Source: CAZUMH01 sp964621645
Lineage (GTDB): Bacteria > Zhuqueibacterota > QNDG01 > JAGLOF01
Reading direction: 5' to 3'
Assembly: GCA_964621645.1 (NCBI GenBank)
Contig: CAZUMH010000081.1
Span: 1-16,577 of the forward strand
DNA: 16,577 bases
How positions within the stretch are numbered: the stretch's first letter is position 1; each line of letters begins with the position of its first letter. Positions 1 to 7,500 of this stretch are shown piece after piece. The translations under genes and the position numbers were made by a program. The notes below the pieces were generated by a model that ran no database searches, was not told the DNA's origin, and worked only from the letters and a program-made list of their open reading frames with translations.

Positions 1-1172
1 ATAAGTGCAAAACCTTCACCAGGGCCAAAGATGCCATCGCCGCTGGAATTTATCCTTACTTTCAAGCAATCCAATCCGGTCCGGGATCAGAAGTTACAAT
101 AAATAACCGTGATTTAATTATGATCGGATCAAACAACTACCTTGGATTGACAGGTCATCCCAAGGTGATGGAGGCCGCGACCAATGCCCTTAAAAAATAC
201 GGGACGGGCTGTACCGGTTCGCGATATCTCAACGGAACTCTGGATATTCACGTGGAATTGGAAGAGCGCCTGGCAACCTTCATAAAACGAGATGCCGTTA
301 TCTGCTTCACGACAGGCCACCAGTCGAACCAGGGCGCCATCTCCTCTATCATCGGGAAAAACGATATCGTCTTCACCGACCGGGCTGATCATGCCTCTAT
401 CGTAGACGGCTGCCGCCTCTCCTTCGGTAAAGTTGTCAAATACCGGCATAACGACATGGAAGACCTGGAGCGCGTCCTGAAACTGCATAAGGATTCCAAT
501 TCCGGGAAAATCATTGTCACGGATGGTGTTTTCAGCATGGAAGGAGATATCGTAGACTTGCCCAGGCTCGTGGAAATAGCCGAGAAATATGATGTCGCTA
601 TCTATGTCGATGACGCTCATTCAGTCGGCGTCTTGGGAAAACACGGGCGGGGCACTGCCGAACACTTTGGGTTGGAAGGAAGGATCCATCTCAGCATGGG
701 GACTTTCAGTAAATCTTTTGCTTCTGTTGGAGGATTCGTCGCCGGTGACGAGAACGTCATCCACTATATAAAACATCATGCCCGTTCACTCATCTTCAGC
801 GCCAGCCCGCCGCCCGCCTCGGTGGCAACGGTGATTGCTTGCCTCGATATCATCGAATCTGAACCGGAAAGACTGGAAATGCTGTGGAAGAATACCCGTA
901 AAATGAAGAAAGGCTACGACAGCCTGGGATTCGATACCGGCTCCAGTGCCACACCCATCATCCCAATTAAGATCGGCAAGGACGAAGATTGTTTCATGTT
1001 CTGGAAGCTTCTCTTCGAAAACGGCATCTTTGCCAATCCAGCCATCAGCCCTGCCGTTCCACCCGGGGAAGCAATTATCCGTACCAGCTACATGGCTACA
1101 CATACGGATGAAGAGTTGGATAAAGTTTTAGATATCTTCTCGAAATTGGGCAAAAAATTCGGTATCATCTGA
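1..1172 (+). CDS. alpha-oxoamine synthase, serine palmitoyltransferase-like (5' end missing)
   Basis: This is a PLP-dependent fold-type I enzyme that condenses an amino acid with an acyl-CoA, with loss of CO2. The gene is cut by the window edge: the frame is open from base 3, and residues coded before the first ATG (120) already match the family (YPYFQ, SGPGSEV), so 120 is not the true start. Family motifs follow: SNNYLGL, the GTGCTGSRYLNGT loop, DRADHAS, the cofactor-binding DDAHSVG, and TFSKSFAS, whose lysine (bases 711-713) should form the PLP Schiff base. The family includes serine palmitoyltransferase, 2-amino-3-ketobutyrate-CoA ligase (Kbl) and BioF. The YPYF/SGPG N-terminus and the BcerS-like neighbour 15 nt downstream favour the sphingolipid enzyme over Kbl (no tdh nearby) or BioF (no bio genes). 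Family assignment is firm; the substrate is inferred. Confidence 0.88.
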   Translation, partial: KCKTFTRAKDAIAAGIYPYFQAIQSGPGSEVTINNRDLIMIGSNNYLGLTGHPKVMEAATNALKKYGTGCTGSRYLNGTLDIHVELEERLATFIKRDAVICFTTGHQSNQGAISSIIGKNDIVFTDRADHASIVDGCRLSFGKVVKYRHNDMEDLERVLKLHKDSNSGKIIVTDGVFSMEGDIVDLPRLVEIAEKYDVAIYVDDAHSVGVLGKHGRGTAEHFGLEGRIHLSMGTFSKSFASVGGFVAGDENVIHYIKHHARSLIFSASPPPASVATVIACLDIIESEPERLEMLWKNTRKMKKGYDSLGFDTGSSATPIIPIKIGKDEDCFMFWKLLFENGIFANPAISPAVPPGEAIIRTSYMATHTDEELDKVLDIFSKLGKKFGII

Positions 1173-1187
1173 TTGGAGAACTGAACA

Positions 1188-2309
1188 ATGGCCGCGTCGG
1201 TTGAAATTCTTCCTGTATCGAATAAGAAAGAATGGCTGCAATTCGTTAAATTTCCCTACAAACTGTATAAAAATGACCCGAACTGGGTGCCCCATCTCAT
1301 CCTTGATCAGAAAGAGCTGCTTGATTTTAAAAAACACCCCTTCTGGATGCACGCCAAAGGCCAATATTTCCTGGCGAAGAAAAACGGAAAGATTGTCGGA
1401 CGCATAGCGGCCCTTATAGATTACAAGCATATCGAATTCCATCAGGAGAAGGTCGGTTTTTTTGGCTTCTTCGAATCAATTGAGGATGAAGATGTCGCCC
1501 TCGCTCTTTTAAAAACGGCTCAGGACTGGGTGCAGAAAGAGGGGATGCCTTTCTTCCGGGGCCCCTTGAATCCTTCCCAGAATGAGGAATGCGGGCTGCT
1601 GATCGACGCCTTCGATTCTCCTCCCCTAATCATGATGACCTATAATCCTCCTTATTACCCGCGTTTTTTTGAAAAGTTCGGTCTTAAAAAGGCCATGGAC
1701 CTCTATGCCTACAAGATAGACGGCAGGAATCCTCCTCCTGAAAAACTCGTCCGGGTGGCAAAATTGGTAAAAAAGAAGGAACGTCTTACCGTTCGTCCCG
1801 TCGATATGAAAAATTACTGGGCCGAGACTGAAAAGATATGGGAAGTATATAATCAGGCGTGGAGCAAGAATTGGGGATTTGTACCATTTAACCAGGAAGT
1901 GTTTAAACATCTCGCTAAAAACCTGAAACAAGCTATTGTGCCTGAACTGGCCCTCATAGCGGAAATAGACGGCAAACCGGTTGGTTTCTCTGTTTCGCTG
2001 CCGGACCTGAACCAGGCCTTGATAAAAACGAATGGGCGGCTCTTCCCCTTTGGTTTGTTGAAAATAATATGGCATTCCAGAAAAATCGATCAAGTCAGAA
2101 TTGTCATCCTGGGGGTTATCCGTACCTACCGGAACCATGGTATCGACGCCATTCTCTATCTGGATACCTGGCGCAATGCTACCAGCCGGGGTTATTATAC
2201 CGGTGAGATGTCATGGATACTCGAGAACAATAATATGATGATTAGGTCTGCAAAGATGCTGGGAGGCAGCATTTACAAGACCTATAGAATGTATCAAAAA
2301 AAGATATAG
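1188..2309 (+). CDS. GNAT-fold N-acyltransferase, BcerS/YghO-like (putative ceramide synthase)
   Basis: This is a 373-aa protein. Its N-terminal half carries blocks I recognise from the YghO/bacterial ceramide synthase-like family: a PYKLYKNDPNWVP segment (residues 23-35), VGRIAALID (70-78), GFFGFFES (90-97), RGPLNPSQNEECGLLID (124-140) and MTYNPPYYPRFFEKFG (150-165). A second GNAT-like half (about 255-373) has ALIAEIDGKPVGF and a conserved C-terminal region. In Caulobacter a GNAT-type protein acylates the amine of the sphingoid precursor. The upstream oxoamine synthase fits this, so the pair probably makes a 3-ketosphinganine-type base and then N-acylates it. The start ATG is preceded by GGAG with good spacing. 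No ketoreductase (CerR) is visible before the following intergenic region; it could lie upstream of the window. The acyl acceptor is inferred. Confidence 0.75.
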   Translation: MAASVEILPVSNKKEWLQFVKFPYKLYKNDPNWVPHLILDQKELLDFKKHPFWMHAKGQYFLAKKNGKIVGRIAALIDYKHIEFHQEKVGFFGFFESIEDEDVALALLKTAQDWVQKEGMPFFRGPLNPSQNEECGLLIDAFDSPPLIMMTYNPPYYPRFFEKFGLKKAMDLYAYKIDGRNPPPEKLVRVAKLVKKKERLTVRPVDMKNYWAETEKIWEVYNQAWSKNWGFVPFNQEVFKHLAKNLKQAIVPELALIAEIDGKPVGFSVSLPDLNQALIKTNGRLFPFGLLKIIWHSRKIDQVRIVILGVIRTYRNHGIDAILYLDTWRNATSRGYYTGEMSWILENNNMMIRSAKMLGGSIYKTYRMYQKKI

Positions 2310-2536
2310 TTTTCCCATAAGTAATACCGCAAATAGGGTTGCATGTTACACCATGATACAAACCTGTATTCTTTTTTATACATACGATAAGTCATTGTTA
2401 AAAATTCAGATATAAAGGTAATTGATTTTTCTGTTACCTATTGTTGACAAATTACCCCTTGAAACTCACGTGTTTTCCTGCCTAATTATATCTATATCCT
2501 ATTGTTTTTATTGATATTCCTGAGCACTCACTGTTA

Positions 2537-2553
2537 TTGGCATATATATTGCC
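2537..2553 (+). promoter_or_regulatory. candidate sigma-54 (-24/-12) promoter element
   Basis: The sequence TTGGCATATATATTGCC places GG (2539-2540) and GC (2551-2552) exactly ten bases apart, as in the sigma-54 consensus TGGCAC-N5-TTGCA. Transcription would start near 2564 and read towards the hairpin at 2610-2649, with no protein gene in between. It is a pattern match only. The bases between the two boxes are AT-repeats, so chance is possible. Confidence 0.35.
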
Positions 2554-2606
2554 TTAAAAGATACCGGTTGCAAGGAATGCTGCCAATCTAGCCTCTCCCC
2601 TTGCAT

Positions 2607-2653
2607 AAAACAGTAACGGCCAGGGAAGGAAATCCCTGGCCGTTACTGTCTCT
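2607..2653 (-). terminator. perfect 17-bp stem-loop terminator
   Basis: The left arm 2610-2626 (ACAGTAACGGCCAGGGA) and right arm 2633-2649 are perfect reverse complements around a 6-nt AGGAAA loop. On the minus strand the stem runs into TTTT, which suits termination of the zinc-ribbon operon that ends at 2761. On the plus strand it is followed by CTCTTATC, a poor U-tract, but the strong stem could still stop or protect transcripts from the acyltransferase side. It is therefore probably bidirectional, with the minus direction favoured. Confidence 0.75.
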
Positions 2654-2760
2654 TATCAATGGAGCAATGTATGGAATACTATTATTCTTAAGGAGAAGAA
2701 GACTGTCTTTGGCCTAAATATTACCTCATAAAATCGACTCTACTGTAATTTTTGAAATGA

Positions 2761-3105
2761 TCAGTACTCGATCCAGTAAAGAATTCTGCCACAATTTTCA
2801 CATGTATAGATAATCGAATCACTCCAAGCACGGGATTGAAAGGACGTCGGTAGTTTCGTAAAGCATCCCAAACAGACATTCCCGCGTACCGGCGCGATGG
2901 GCCTGTGGTATCTGTTCGCTAAACGCTTGAACGTGCGAAGAACTTGAGGGTTTATCTTCTCTTCCAGCTGCTTAATCGCTTCCTCTATTTCCTCCACTCC
3001 ATTGAGGTCAAATCCCATATCCTTGATCGTTTCTTCCTGAGATTCCGCGAGTAAAAGATGAAGATCCTGATACATAACAAGATATTCAAGTTGTTTTCTG
3101 GTCAT
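2761..3105 (-). CDS. C4-type zinc-ribbon protein (zf-RING_7/DUF164-like), short form
   Basis: This is a 114-aa protein. The C-terminal half has two CxxC pairs, Cys78-Cys81 (CLGC) and Cys102-Cys105 (CENC), followed by GRILYW. This is the signature of the C4 zinc-ribbon family (PF02591-type). The N-terminal part is charged and helical (GVEEIEEAIKQLEEKI), consistent with the remnant of the long coiled coil that usually precedes the ribbon. Typical members are about 230-250 aa, so this one has lost most of the coiled coil. It is the last gene of a three-gene operon: its ATG follows the ptsN-like stop with one base between (TGA-A-ATG), so translation is probably coupled. The role is unknown; nucleic-acid or protein binding is a guess from the fold. 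Confidence 0.8.
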   Translation of the reverse strand: MTRKQLEYLVMYQDLHLLLAESQEETIKDMGFDLNGVEEIEEAIKQLEEKINPQVLRTFKRLANRYHRPIAPVRGNVCLGCFTKLPTSFQSRAWSDSIIYTCENCGRILYWIEY

Positions 3106-3106
3106 T

Positions 3107-3571
3107 TCAATTTACCTTTTTTAAAACGGTTTTAAAATCTGCGAATGTCTTGACGTCAAGCAGTAATTTCCTCATTTTGGTATCACGTACTATCTCAACG
3201 ATTTTCCCAAGAATGGGAAGATACAAATTCATTTTATCCTGAGGAGGAGCCGTAATCAGAAAGAAAATATGGACAGGTTTATCATCCACGGCCTCAAAAT
3301 CAATGCCTTTCTCAGATATACCGATCACAATCGTGACATTCGGTACAGCTAAAGTGCGGCAATGAGGTACAGCGATACCCTTTCCAATACCTGTGCTTCC
3401 CAGCATTTCTCGTTTTTTCAGTGTCTCAAGGATAATAGTCTTGTTCTTCACAACCTGTTCTTTTACGAGCGATTCAACCAGCTCTTCCAGGACGTCGTCT
3501 TTACTCTTGGAATGTAACTCAGGTAAAAACAATTCCTCCTGAAAGTATTTCTCCAGTTCTTTGACCTGCAT
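3107..3571 (-). CDS. ptsN: PTS IIA component, fructose/nitrogen (PtsN) type
   Basis: This 154-aa single-domain protein is of the EIIA-fructose/mannitol/Ntr family. The phospho-acceptor motif is GKGIAVPHCRT with His70 as the expected phosphorylated residue. It is preceded by REMLGSTGIG and followed by the usual hydrophobic strand (VTIVIGISEKGIDF) and the PVHIFFLITAP block. No EIIB or EIIC is attached or adjacent, which favours a regulatory PtsN-like role over sugar transport. It sits between manC and the zinc-ribbon gene. The start ATG (3571) is preceded by GGGAGG. The gap to manC is 12 nt and the gap to the zinc-ribbon start is one base. The family is certain; the regulatory role is inferred from the lack of a transporter. 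Confidence 0.88.
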   Translation of the reverse strand: MQVKELEKYFQEELFLPELHSKSKDDVLEELVESLVKEQVVKNKTIILETLKKREMLGSTGIGKGIAVPHCRTLAVPNVTIVIGISEKGIDFEAVDDKPVHIFFLITAPPQDKMNLYLPILGKIVEIVRDTKMRKLLLDVKTFADFKTVLKKVN

Positions 3572-3583
3572 GCATCCTCCCGA

Positions 3584-4654
3584 TTATAAATAGGTCCGCA
3601 AATGTTTAGCGTGCAATTTCTCCACCACCTTTTTCACTTCTTCTACCCTGTCTCTGGCACAGATCAATACCGAACCCTTGCTTCTCACCACAACAATATT
3701 ATCGAGACCAATAATACCCAGAACTCCTTCATCAATATCTATATAGGAATTAGTGGTATCAATCGTGATTACATCTCCTGAGAGAAAATTGCCGTTTGCA
3801 TCCTTTTTAGCCAGGGAGTATACCTCTTCCCAGCTCCCGAGATCATTCCAGTCAAAATTACCTTCGACCATATAGACATTTCGGGCCTTTTCCATCACTC
3901 CGTAATCAATGCTGATTTTCTTAATCTGCTTATACACATTCTGTAAAACCGTCTGGTATTCAGGTTTACCGATGGCTTTCCGAATGGACATTAATGCGGC
4001 ATAGAGCTCGGGCAGATGCTCTTCAATGGCCTCAAGAAAGGTGGAAACCTTGAAGATGAACATGCCGCTGTTCCAGGAGAAGTCGCCGCTTTGAAGAAAC
4101 CTCTTCGCGGTCTCAAAATCCGGTTTTTCCGCAAAGGTCTTTACCGTGAAACATTTGGTTCCTGACACTTCTTCCACTTCACGGTCACGCTGAATATACC
4201 CATAACCGGTGGCTGGTCGATTAGGTTTTATTCCTATTGTCACCAGGCTATCATATTTTCGAGCTATTTTTACCCCTGCTGTTATAGTCTTCTTGAAGGC
4301 GCGTTTATCCTTGATCAAGTGGTCGGCCGGGAGTACGATCATCACTCCTTCAGCGTTTCTTTTCTGGATATGAAGTGCCGTCAGACCGAGACACGGAGCC
4401 GTGTTCTTTCCCTCAGGTTCATAGATAAAATTCTTTTTAGGGATTCCGGAAATATGCTTTTCCAGTTCTTCCCGCTGAGATTGCTGTGACACAATATAGA
4501 GATGCTCCCCTGAGGCGAAACCAGCAATACGGTCAACCGTGGACTTAATAAGAGACCGTCTTCCATGAATGGTGAGAAACTGTTTTGATTTATCCTGTCG
4601 GCTTTTAGGCCAGAATCTGGTCCCGGATCCACCTGCCATTATTACACAATACAT
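3584..4654 (-). CDS. manC: mannose-1-phosphate guanylyltransferase
   Basis: This enzyme makes GDP-mannose from mannose-1-phosphate and GTP, supplying mannose, fucose or rhamnose units for surface polysaccharide. It is a 356-aa nucleotidyltransferase with the signature GGSGTRFWPKSR (residues 8-19) plus KQFL, then EPEGKNTAP (79-87), the metal-binding LPADH (108-112), PATGYGYI (147-154), FAEKPD (174-179) and WNSGMF (194-199). A DWNDLGSW block lies near 270. The length fits the single-domain type; the C-terminal phosphomannose isomerase domain of bifunctional enzymes is absent. GGAAGGAG precedes the ATG at a good distance. It is the first gene of the manC-ptsN-zinc-ribbon operon. Confidence 0.93.
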   Translation of the reverse strand: MYCVIMAGGSGTRFWPKSRQDKSKQFLTIHGRRSLIKSTVDRIAGFASGEHLYIVSQQSQREELEKHISGIPKKNFIYEPEGKNTAPCLGLTALHIQKRNAEGVMIVLPADHLIKDKRAFKKTITAGVKIARKYDSLVTIGIKPNRPATGYGYIQRDREVEEVSGTKCFTVKTFAEKPDFETAKRFLQSGDFSWNSGMFIFKVSTFLEAIEEHLPELYAALMSIRKAIGKPEYQTVLQNVYKQIKKISIDYGVMEKARNVYMVEGNFDWNDLGSWEEVYSLAKKDANGNFLSGDVITIDTTNSYIDIDEGVLGIIGLDNIVVVRSKGSVLICARDRVEEVKKVVEKLHAKHLRTYL

Positions 4655-4945
4655 TTATTCTCCTTCCACCTCATAAAGAGTCTGGTTCCCGATCATAAAC
4701 AGTCGGACGGATTTTCCGTGAAAAGACTGCCCCGGGATATACAGGACATATCCGGAGAAGATACTGTATTAAACAAGAGATAGTAAGTCGTCGAGATAAT
4801 GTTAATAAAAGCAATAAATACTGGGAATTGCATTCGTGAAAAGGAGGGATTGTCGGCCGTTTCATTCCGCTTTATTTCTCATTTACTGGTCTTTGGGGAA
4901 CGTCCCGGCCCAAAATACTGAAACTGAATTAAAAAAGCAAGCTAT
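4655..4945. other. intergenic region between coaE and manC
   Basis: These 291 bp separate the coaE stop from the manC start on the minus strand. A 64-codon minus ORF (4671-4865) and a 48-codon ORF in another frame are both open, but neither has a convincing ribosome binding site or a recognisable sequence. The minus strand has a T6 run just after coaE, and then a possible promoter, TTGCTT-17-TATTTT, 10-40 nt past the coaE stop. A small inverted repeat TTTGGG/CCCAAA lies near 4892-4915. The manC operon promoter is presumably here, but I cannot place it securely. Confidence 0.5.
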
Positions 4946-5551
4946 TTAGGGATTCTTTCTGCCAAGCAGCTCCAGAGCGGTAGTTTGAGCTTTCTTTTCG
5001 AGCTCATCCATCGATTCATCGTTGTAAATTACTATATCCGCAAGAGCAATCTTCTCATCGAGGTCCATTTGCCGGGCCATTCGCTGTTTGATCTCCGCGT
5101 CGCTCCAATCCCGGTATATTCGCAGTCTTTGCATCCTGTTCCGTATTGAAGACGTCACAACGATGATTACATCGAAAAGAGCTTCCGACTTAGCCTCAAA
5201 GAGTACGGCCATGTCGACGATGATAATCTCTTTTCCCTCTTTTTTCCACCTGTCAATCTCAGATTCCAGACGTTTGAGCATGGCGGGCCAGACAGCACTG
5301 TTTAACAGCTCCACCCGATCCCGGGATGTGAATGCCATGGCAGCCAACCGGGATCGGTCCACCGAACCGGCAGCAGTAACTATCGATGTCCCAAATGATC
5401 GTTGCAGTTTGTTCCGTACGGTGCCGTCCTTTTCAAGCACCTCGTGGGCCAGAGAATCGACATCAATGATGTGGCCCTTGATGAAATCCGCGAGCAAACG
5501 GGCAAAGCGGCTTTTACCGCATCCTGTATTTCCGGTAACGCCGACTACCAT
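4946..5551 (-). CDS. coaE: dephospho-CoA kinase
   Basis: This enzyme phosphorylates the 3'-hydroxyl of dephospho-CoA, the last step of coenzyme A synthesis, in the cytoplasm. It is a 201-aa P-loop kinase, the usual length. The Walker A motif GNTGCGKS is at residues 7-14 and is followed by HIIDVDSLAHEVL, whose Asp/Asp pair binds substrate. A DMAVLFEA block matches the conserved D-x-P-L-L-F-E region (Pro is replaced by Ala here). RIYRDWSDAEIKQRMARQ is the lid helix, and DIVIYNDES is the C-terminal N-x-G/D-like block. GGGAGGAG lies 9 nt before the ATG. A terminator-like hairpin and T6 run end only about 20 nt before the start, which suggests control by attenuation or a very close promoter. Confidence 0.95.
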   Translation of the reverse strand: MVVGVTGNTGCGKSRFARLLADFIKGHIIDVDSLAHEVLEKDGTVRNKLQRSFGTSIVTAAGSVDRSRLAAMAFTSRDRVELLNSAVWPAMLKRLESEIDRWKKEGKEIIIVDMAVLFEAKSEALFDVIIVVTSSIRNRMQRLRIYRDWSDAEIKQRMARQMDLDEKIALADIVIYNDESMDELEKKAQTTALELLGRKNP

Positions 5552-5706
5552 ACGCAGTTACTCCTCCCGAGAAAAAAGAGGTGGCCGCCATCAAAACAGA
5601 CGGCGGCCGCAAATAAAGAGGAAATGAGGAAAGGAACCAATAGCATCAACAGGATGCTGCTTTTAATGAAAGCAAACGGTATGCCATAAGCGGATATCCC
5701 CTTCAT
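5545..5706 (-). CDS. possible small hydrophobic protein or leader peptide (53 aa)
   Basis: This is an open frame of 53 codons, ATG at 5706 and TAG at 5545. Its last seven bases overlap the beginning of coaE in another frame. GAGGAAAGG lies about 7-15 nt upstream of the ATG. The peptide begins MKGISAYGIPFAF, continues with a hydrophobic stretch SSILLMLLVPFLISSLF (about residues 16-32) and then AAAVCFDGG, resembling a signal peptide or a single membrane helix. Its 3' third is made of the hairpin arms and T-run described separately. No family is recognised. It could be a real small membrane protein, a leader peptide linked to the hairpin, or fortuitous. Confidence 0.3.
   Translation of the reverse strand: MKGISAYGIPFAFIKSSILLMLLVPFLISSLFAAAVCFDGGHLFFLGRSNCVW
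5569..5610 (-). terminator. terminator or attenuator hairpin between pepT and coaE
   Basis: On the minus strand GGCCGCC (5608-5602) pairs with GGCGGCC (5589-5583) around a 12-nt loop. One more outer G-C pair forms beyond a C·A mismatch. The stem is followed by CTC and T6 (5577-5572). It would end transcripts coming from pepT, about 220 nt past the pepT stop. It ends close to the coaE ribosome binding site GGGAGGAG, so coaE transcripts that start farther upstream would have to read through it. The three-base gap before the T-run makes it weaker than a textbook terminator. Confidence 0.55.
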
Positions 5707-5832
5707 CGTCCCGCCTTTCCTCTTGTTTTTAAAAATGTTAAAACTTTTTTACGATTTCACATCAATGGTGCCGCAATCCGCATTCACGTAACTCTTTTAA
5801 ACACGACTGTTCACTTTTCCACATACCACACT

Positions 5833-7068
5833 CTATTCAGACCGCCGCCAGACATCAACAAGATTGATCAGCACTTTCACGGTCGTCTCCATCTGCTGCA
5901 GAGAGATCCATTCAACCTTACTGTGAAAATTGTGACCGCCGGTAAAAATATTCGGAGTGGGCAGTCCCATGAAACAGAGTTTTGCCCCATCGGTACCGCC
6001 CCGGATAATATGGATCCTTGGATCGACGCCCGCCCGACTGCAGGCCGCCAAGGCACGCTGGACCACTTCCGGTTTCTCTTCCAGTTTGAAACGCATATTC
6101 CGGTAAGATTCTGTGACGTCCAAAAAGATTTTCGAGCGGGGATAATGCCGTCGCACTTCTTCTCTCACCGCATGCAATGTCTCTATTTTTTCTTCTATCC
6201 CGGACAGCTCGAAATCACGCAATAAGATCTTAAGCTGAGTACGGGAAACGCCTCCCTCAATGGAATATGGATGGAAGTACCCCTCTCTTCCTTCCGTTGT
6301 TTCCGGAGCCGCAAGAGTGTTTATTCGTTGGATTATTTCCGCCGCGATCCTGACGCTGTTTACCAATTTATTCTTGGCATAGCCGGGATGCAGGTTCACT
6401 CCCTCAATAACAAAGACCGCCAAGGAGGCATTGAAGTTTTCGTTCTCGATATTTCCTACCCGTTCACCGTCTACCGTGTACCCGGCCTCCGCCCCAAAAT
6501 TTTTCACGTCAAAATATTTGGTGCCGTTTCCGACTTCTTCATCCGGCATAAAACAGACGCGGATTTTCCCCCGTGCCGTCCGCGGATGGCTGCAGAAGTA
6601 GTCGAGCATTGTCATGATCTCTGCGATACCGGCCTTGTTGTCGGCTCCCAGGAGTGTTGTCCCATCTGAGGTGATGATATCGTGGCCATGCAACTCTCGA
6701 AGATCCGGATTTTCCGCTTCCCGTATTACCTGGGCGGGATCACCGGGCAGCCGTATATCCCCGCCCTGATAATTGCGGTGTACAACCGGCATGACATTAG
6801 TGCCGGAAACTTCCGGAGATGTGTCGAGATGGGCAAAAAATCCGATGACCGGCACTGTCTCATTTCCTTTGCCGGCGGGGAGGGTGGCACTGACATATCC
6901 ATGGGCGTCCATGTCAATTTCCTGTAACCCCAGCTCTTCCAGCTCTCCGGCAAGAAGCCGGGCCAGATCCAGCTGTTTCTCTGTGCTGGGAAATCGATCC
7001 GCTACCCCTTCTTCTGACTGGGTATCAATTTTAACATAGCGAAGGAATCGATTCAGTAATTTACTCAT
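5833..7068 (-). CDS. pepT: peptidase T (tripeptide aminopeptidase)
   Basis: This M20-family cytoplasmic zinc metallopeptidase removes the N-terminal residue from tripeptides. It is 411 aa, the usual PepT length. Metal-ligand motifs are present: GFFAHLDTSP (His80, Asp82), LLGADNKAG (Asp143), the catalytic Glu pair in MPDEEVGNGT (177-178), the Asp of YTVDGE and the C-terminal GGHNFHS (His379). IIRGGTDGAKLCFMG is also typical of PepT. The start follows GGGAGTGATGG. It is the last gene of the ten-gene minus-strand unit, 30 nt after the two-TM protein, and is followed by about 220 nt of non-coding DNA before a hairpin. Both family and function are confident. Confidence 0.95.
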   Translation of the reverse strand: MSKLLNRFLRYVKIDTQSEEGVADRFPSTEKQLDLARLLAGELEELGLQEIDMDAHGYVSATLPAGKGNETVPVIGFFAHLDTSPEVSGTNVMPVVHRNYQGGDIRLPGDPAQVIREAENPDLRELHGHDIITSDGTTLLGADNKAGIAEIMTMLDYFCSHPRTARGKIRVCFMPDEEVGNGTKYFDVKNFGAEAGYTVDGERVGNIENENFNASLAVFVIEGVNLHPGYAKNKLVNSVRIAAEIIQRINTLAAPETTEGREGYFHPYSIEGGVSRTQLKILLRDFELSGIEEKIETLHAVREEVRRHYPRSKIFLDVTESYRNMRFKLEEKPEVVQRALAACSRAGVDPRIHIIRGGTDGAKLCFMGLPTPNIFTGGHNFHSKVEWISLQQMETTVKVLINLVDVWRRSE

Positions 7069-7098
7069 CCATCACTCCCGTTCGTCTGGTTTCTTTTT

Positions 7099-7500
7099 CT
7101 AATGGACGATTTTTTCCAGGTTCTCGTCGATGGATCTCTGCCGTTTGCTGATGTCGTTCATGCGCCATTCCAGGGATGACAACATCCAAAACTGGAAATG
7201 AATCACCTTGGCCTCATTATGAAGAAAGACAAAGATCTTGATCGACAACAATACCAGTCCTACCTCAACCGCGGGGAGTTCCATGTCGTCGGGAACAAAT
7301 GGTGCCGAGATAAGAGTTGCCATAATGAGGATCATCATCGCCACGTTAAAAATCTTCCCCAGAGTGTTCGGCTTCCCTCCTATCTGCCCAACAATGCGGC
7401 GAATGCGTTCCTTTTCCCGGACAAACTCTTCCAGCTCTTCCCGAGAGAATTTCTCATAATTTTTATCGGATTCAGATGTTTTCTTCACCGCTTCCTCCAT
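7099..7500 (-). CDS. conserved-looking two-TM membrane protein of unknown function
   Basis: This is a 133-aa protein. An acidic, charged N-terminus (FSREELEEFVREKERIRRIVGQI) precedes two predicted membrane helices at about 49-69 (GKIFNVAMMILIMATLISAPF) and 76-93 (PAVEVGLVLLSIKIFVFL). These are followed by an amphipathic tail ending DISKRQRSIDENLEKIVH. The ordered charged/TM/TM/helix layout and its place in a gap-free operon argue for a real gene. The start ATG (7500) lies 29 bases inside the 3' end of the upstream gene. The only ribosome-binding-like sequence is AGAAGAAAAG, so translation may be coupled to that gene. No family is recognised. The N-terminal domain probably faces the cytoplasm (inferred). 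Confidence 0.72.
   Translation of the reverse strand: MEEAVKKTSESDKNYEKFSREELEEFVREKERIRRIVGQIGGKPNTLGKIFNVAMMILIMATLISAPFVPDDMELPAVEVGLVLLSIKIFVFLHNEAKVIHFQFWMLSSLEWRMNDISKRQRSIDENLEKIVH

Larger units (their letters stand above)
2310..2760. other. AT-rich intergenic region between converging genes
   Basis: This is 451 bp without a credible gene; only very short ORFs without ribosome binding sites occur. It lies between two convergent units (the acyltransferase on plus, the zinc-ribbon operon on minus). It contains a sigma-54-like element (2537-2553), a weak inverted repeat (TGCAAGG at 2569-2575 with CCTTGCA at 2599-2605) and a perfect 17-bp inverted repeat (2610-2649). No tRNA cloverleaf was found. 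Confidence 0.7.

Noticed and set aside
2444..2449. TTGACA in the 2310-2760 intergenic region
   Set aside because: It is a perfect -35 hexamer, but no -10-like sequence lies 16-18 bases downstream (CACGTG occurs there) and no gene follows on the plus strand.
4671..4865. 64-codon minus ORF between coaE and manC
   Set aside because: No good ribosome binding site, no recognisable family, and an odd composition (many Leu, Arg and Pro without clear pattern). It probably covers the promoter and leader region of manC.
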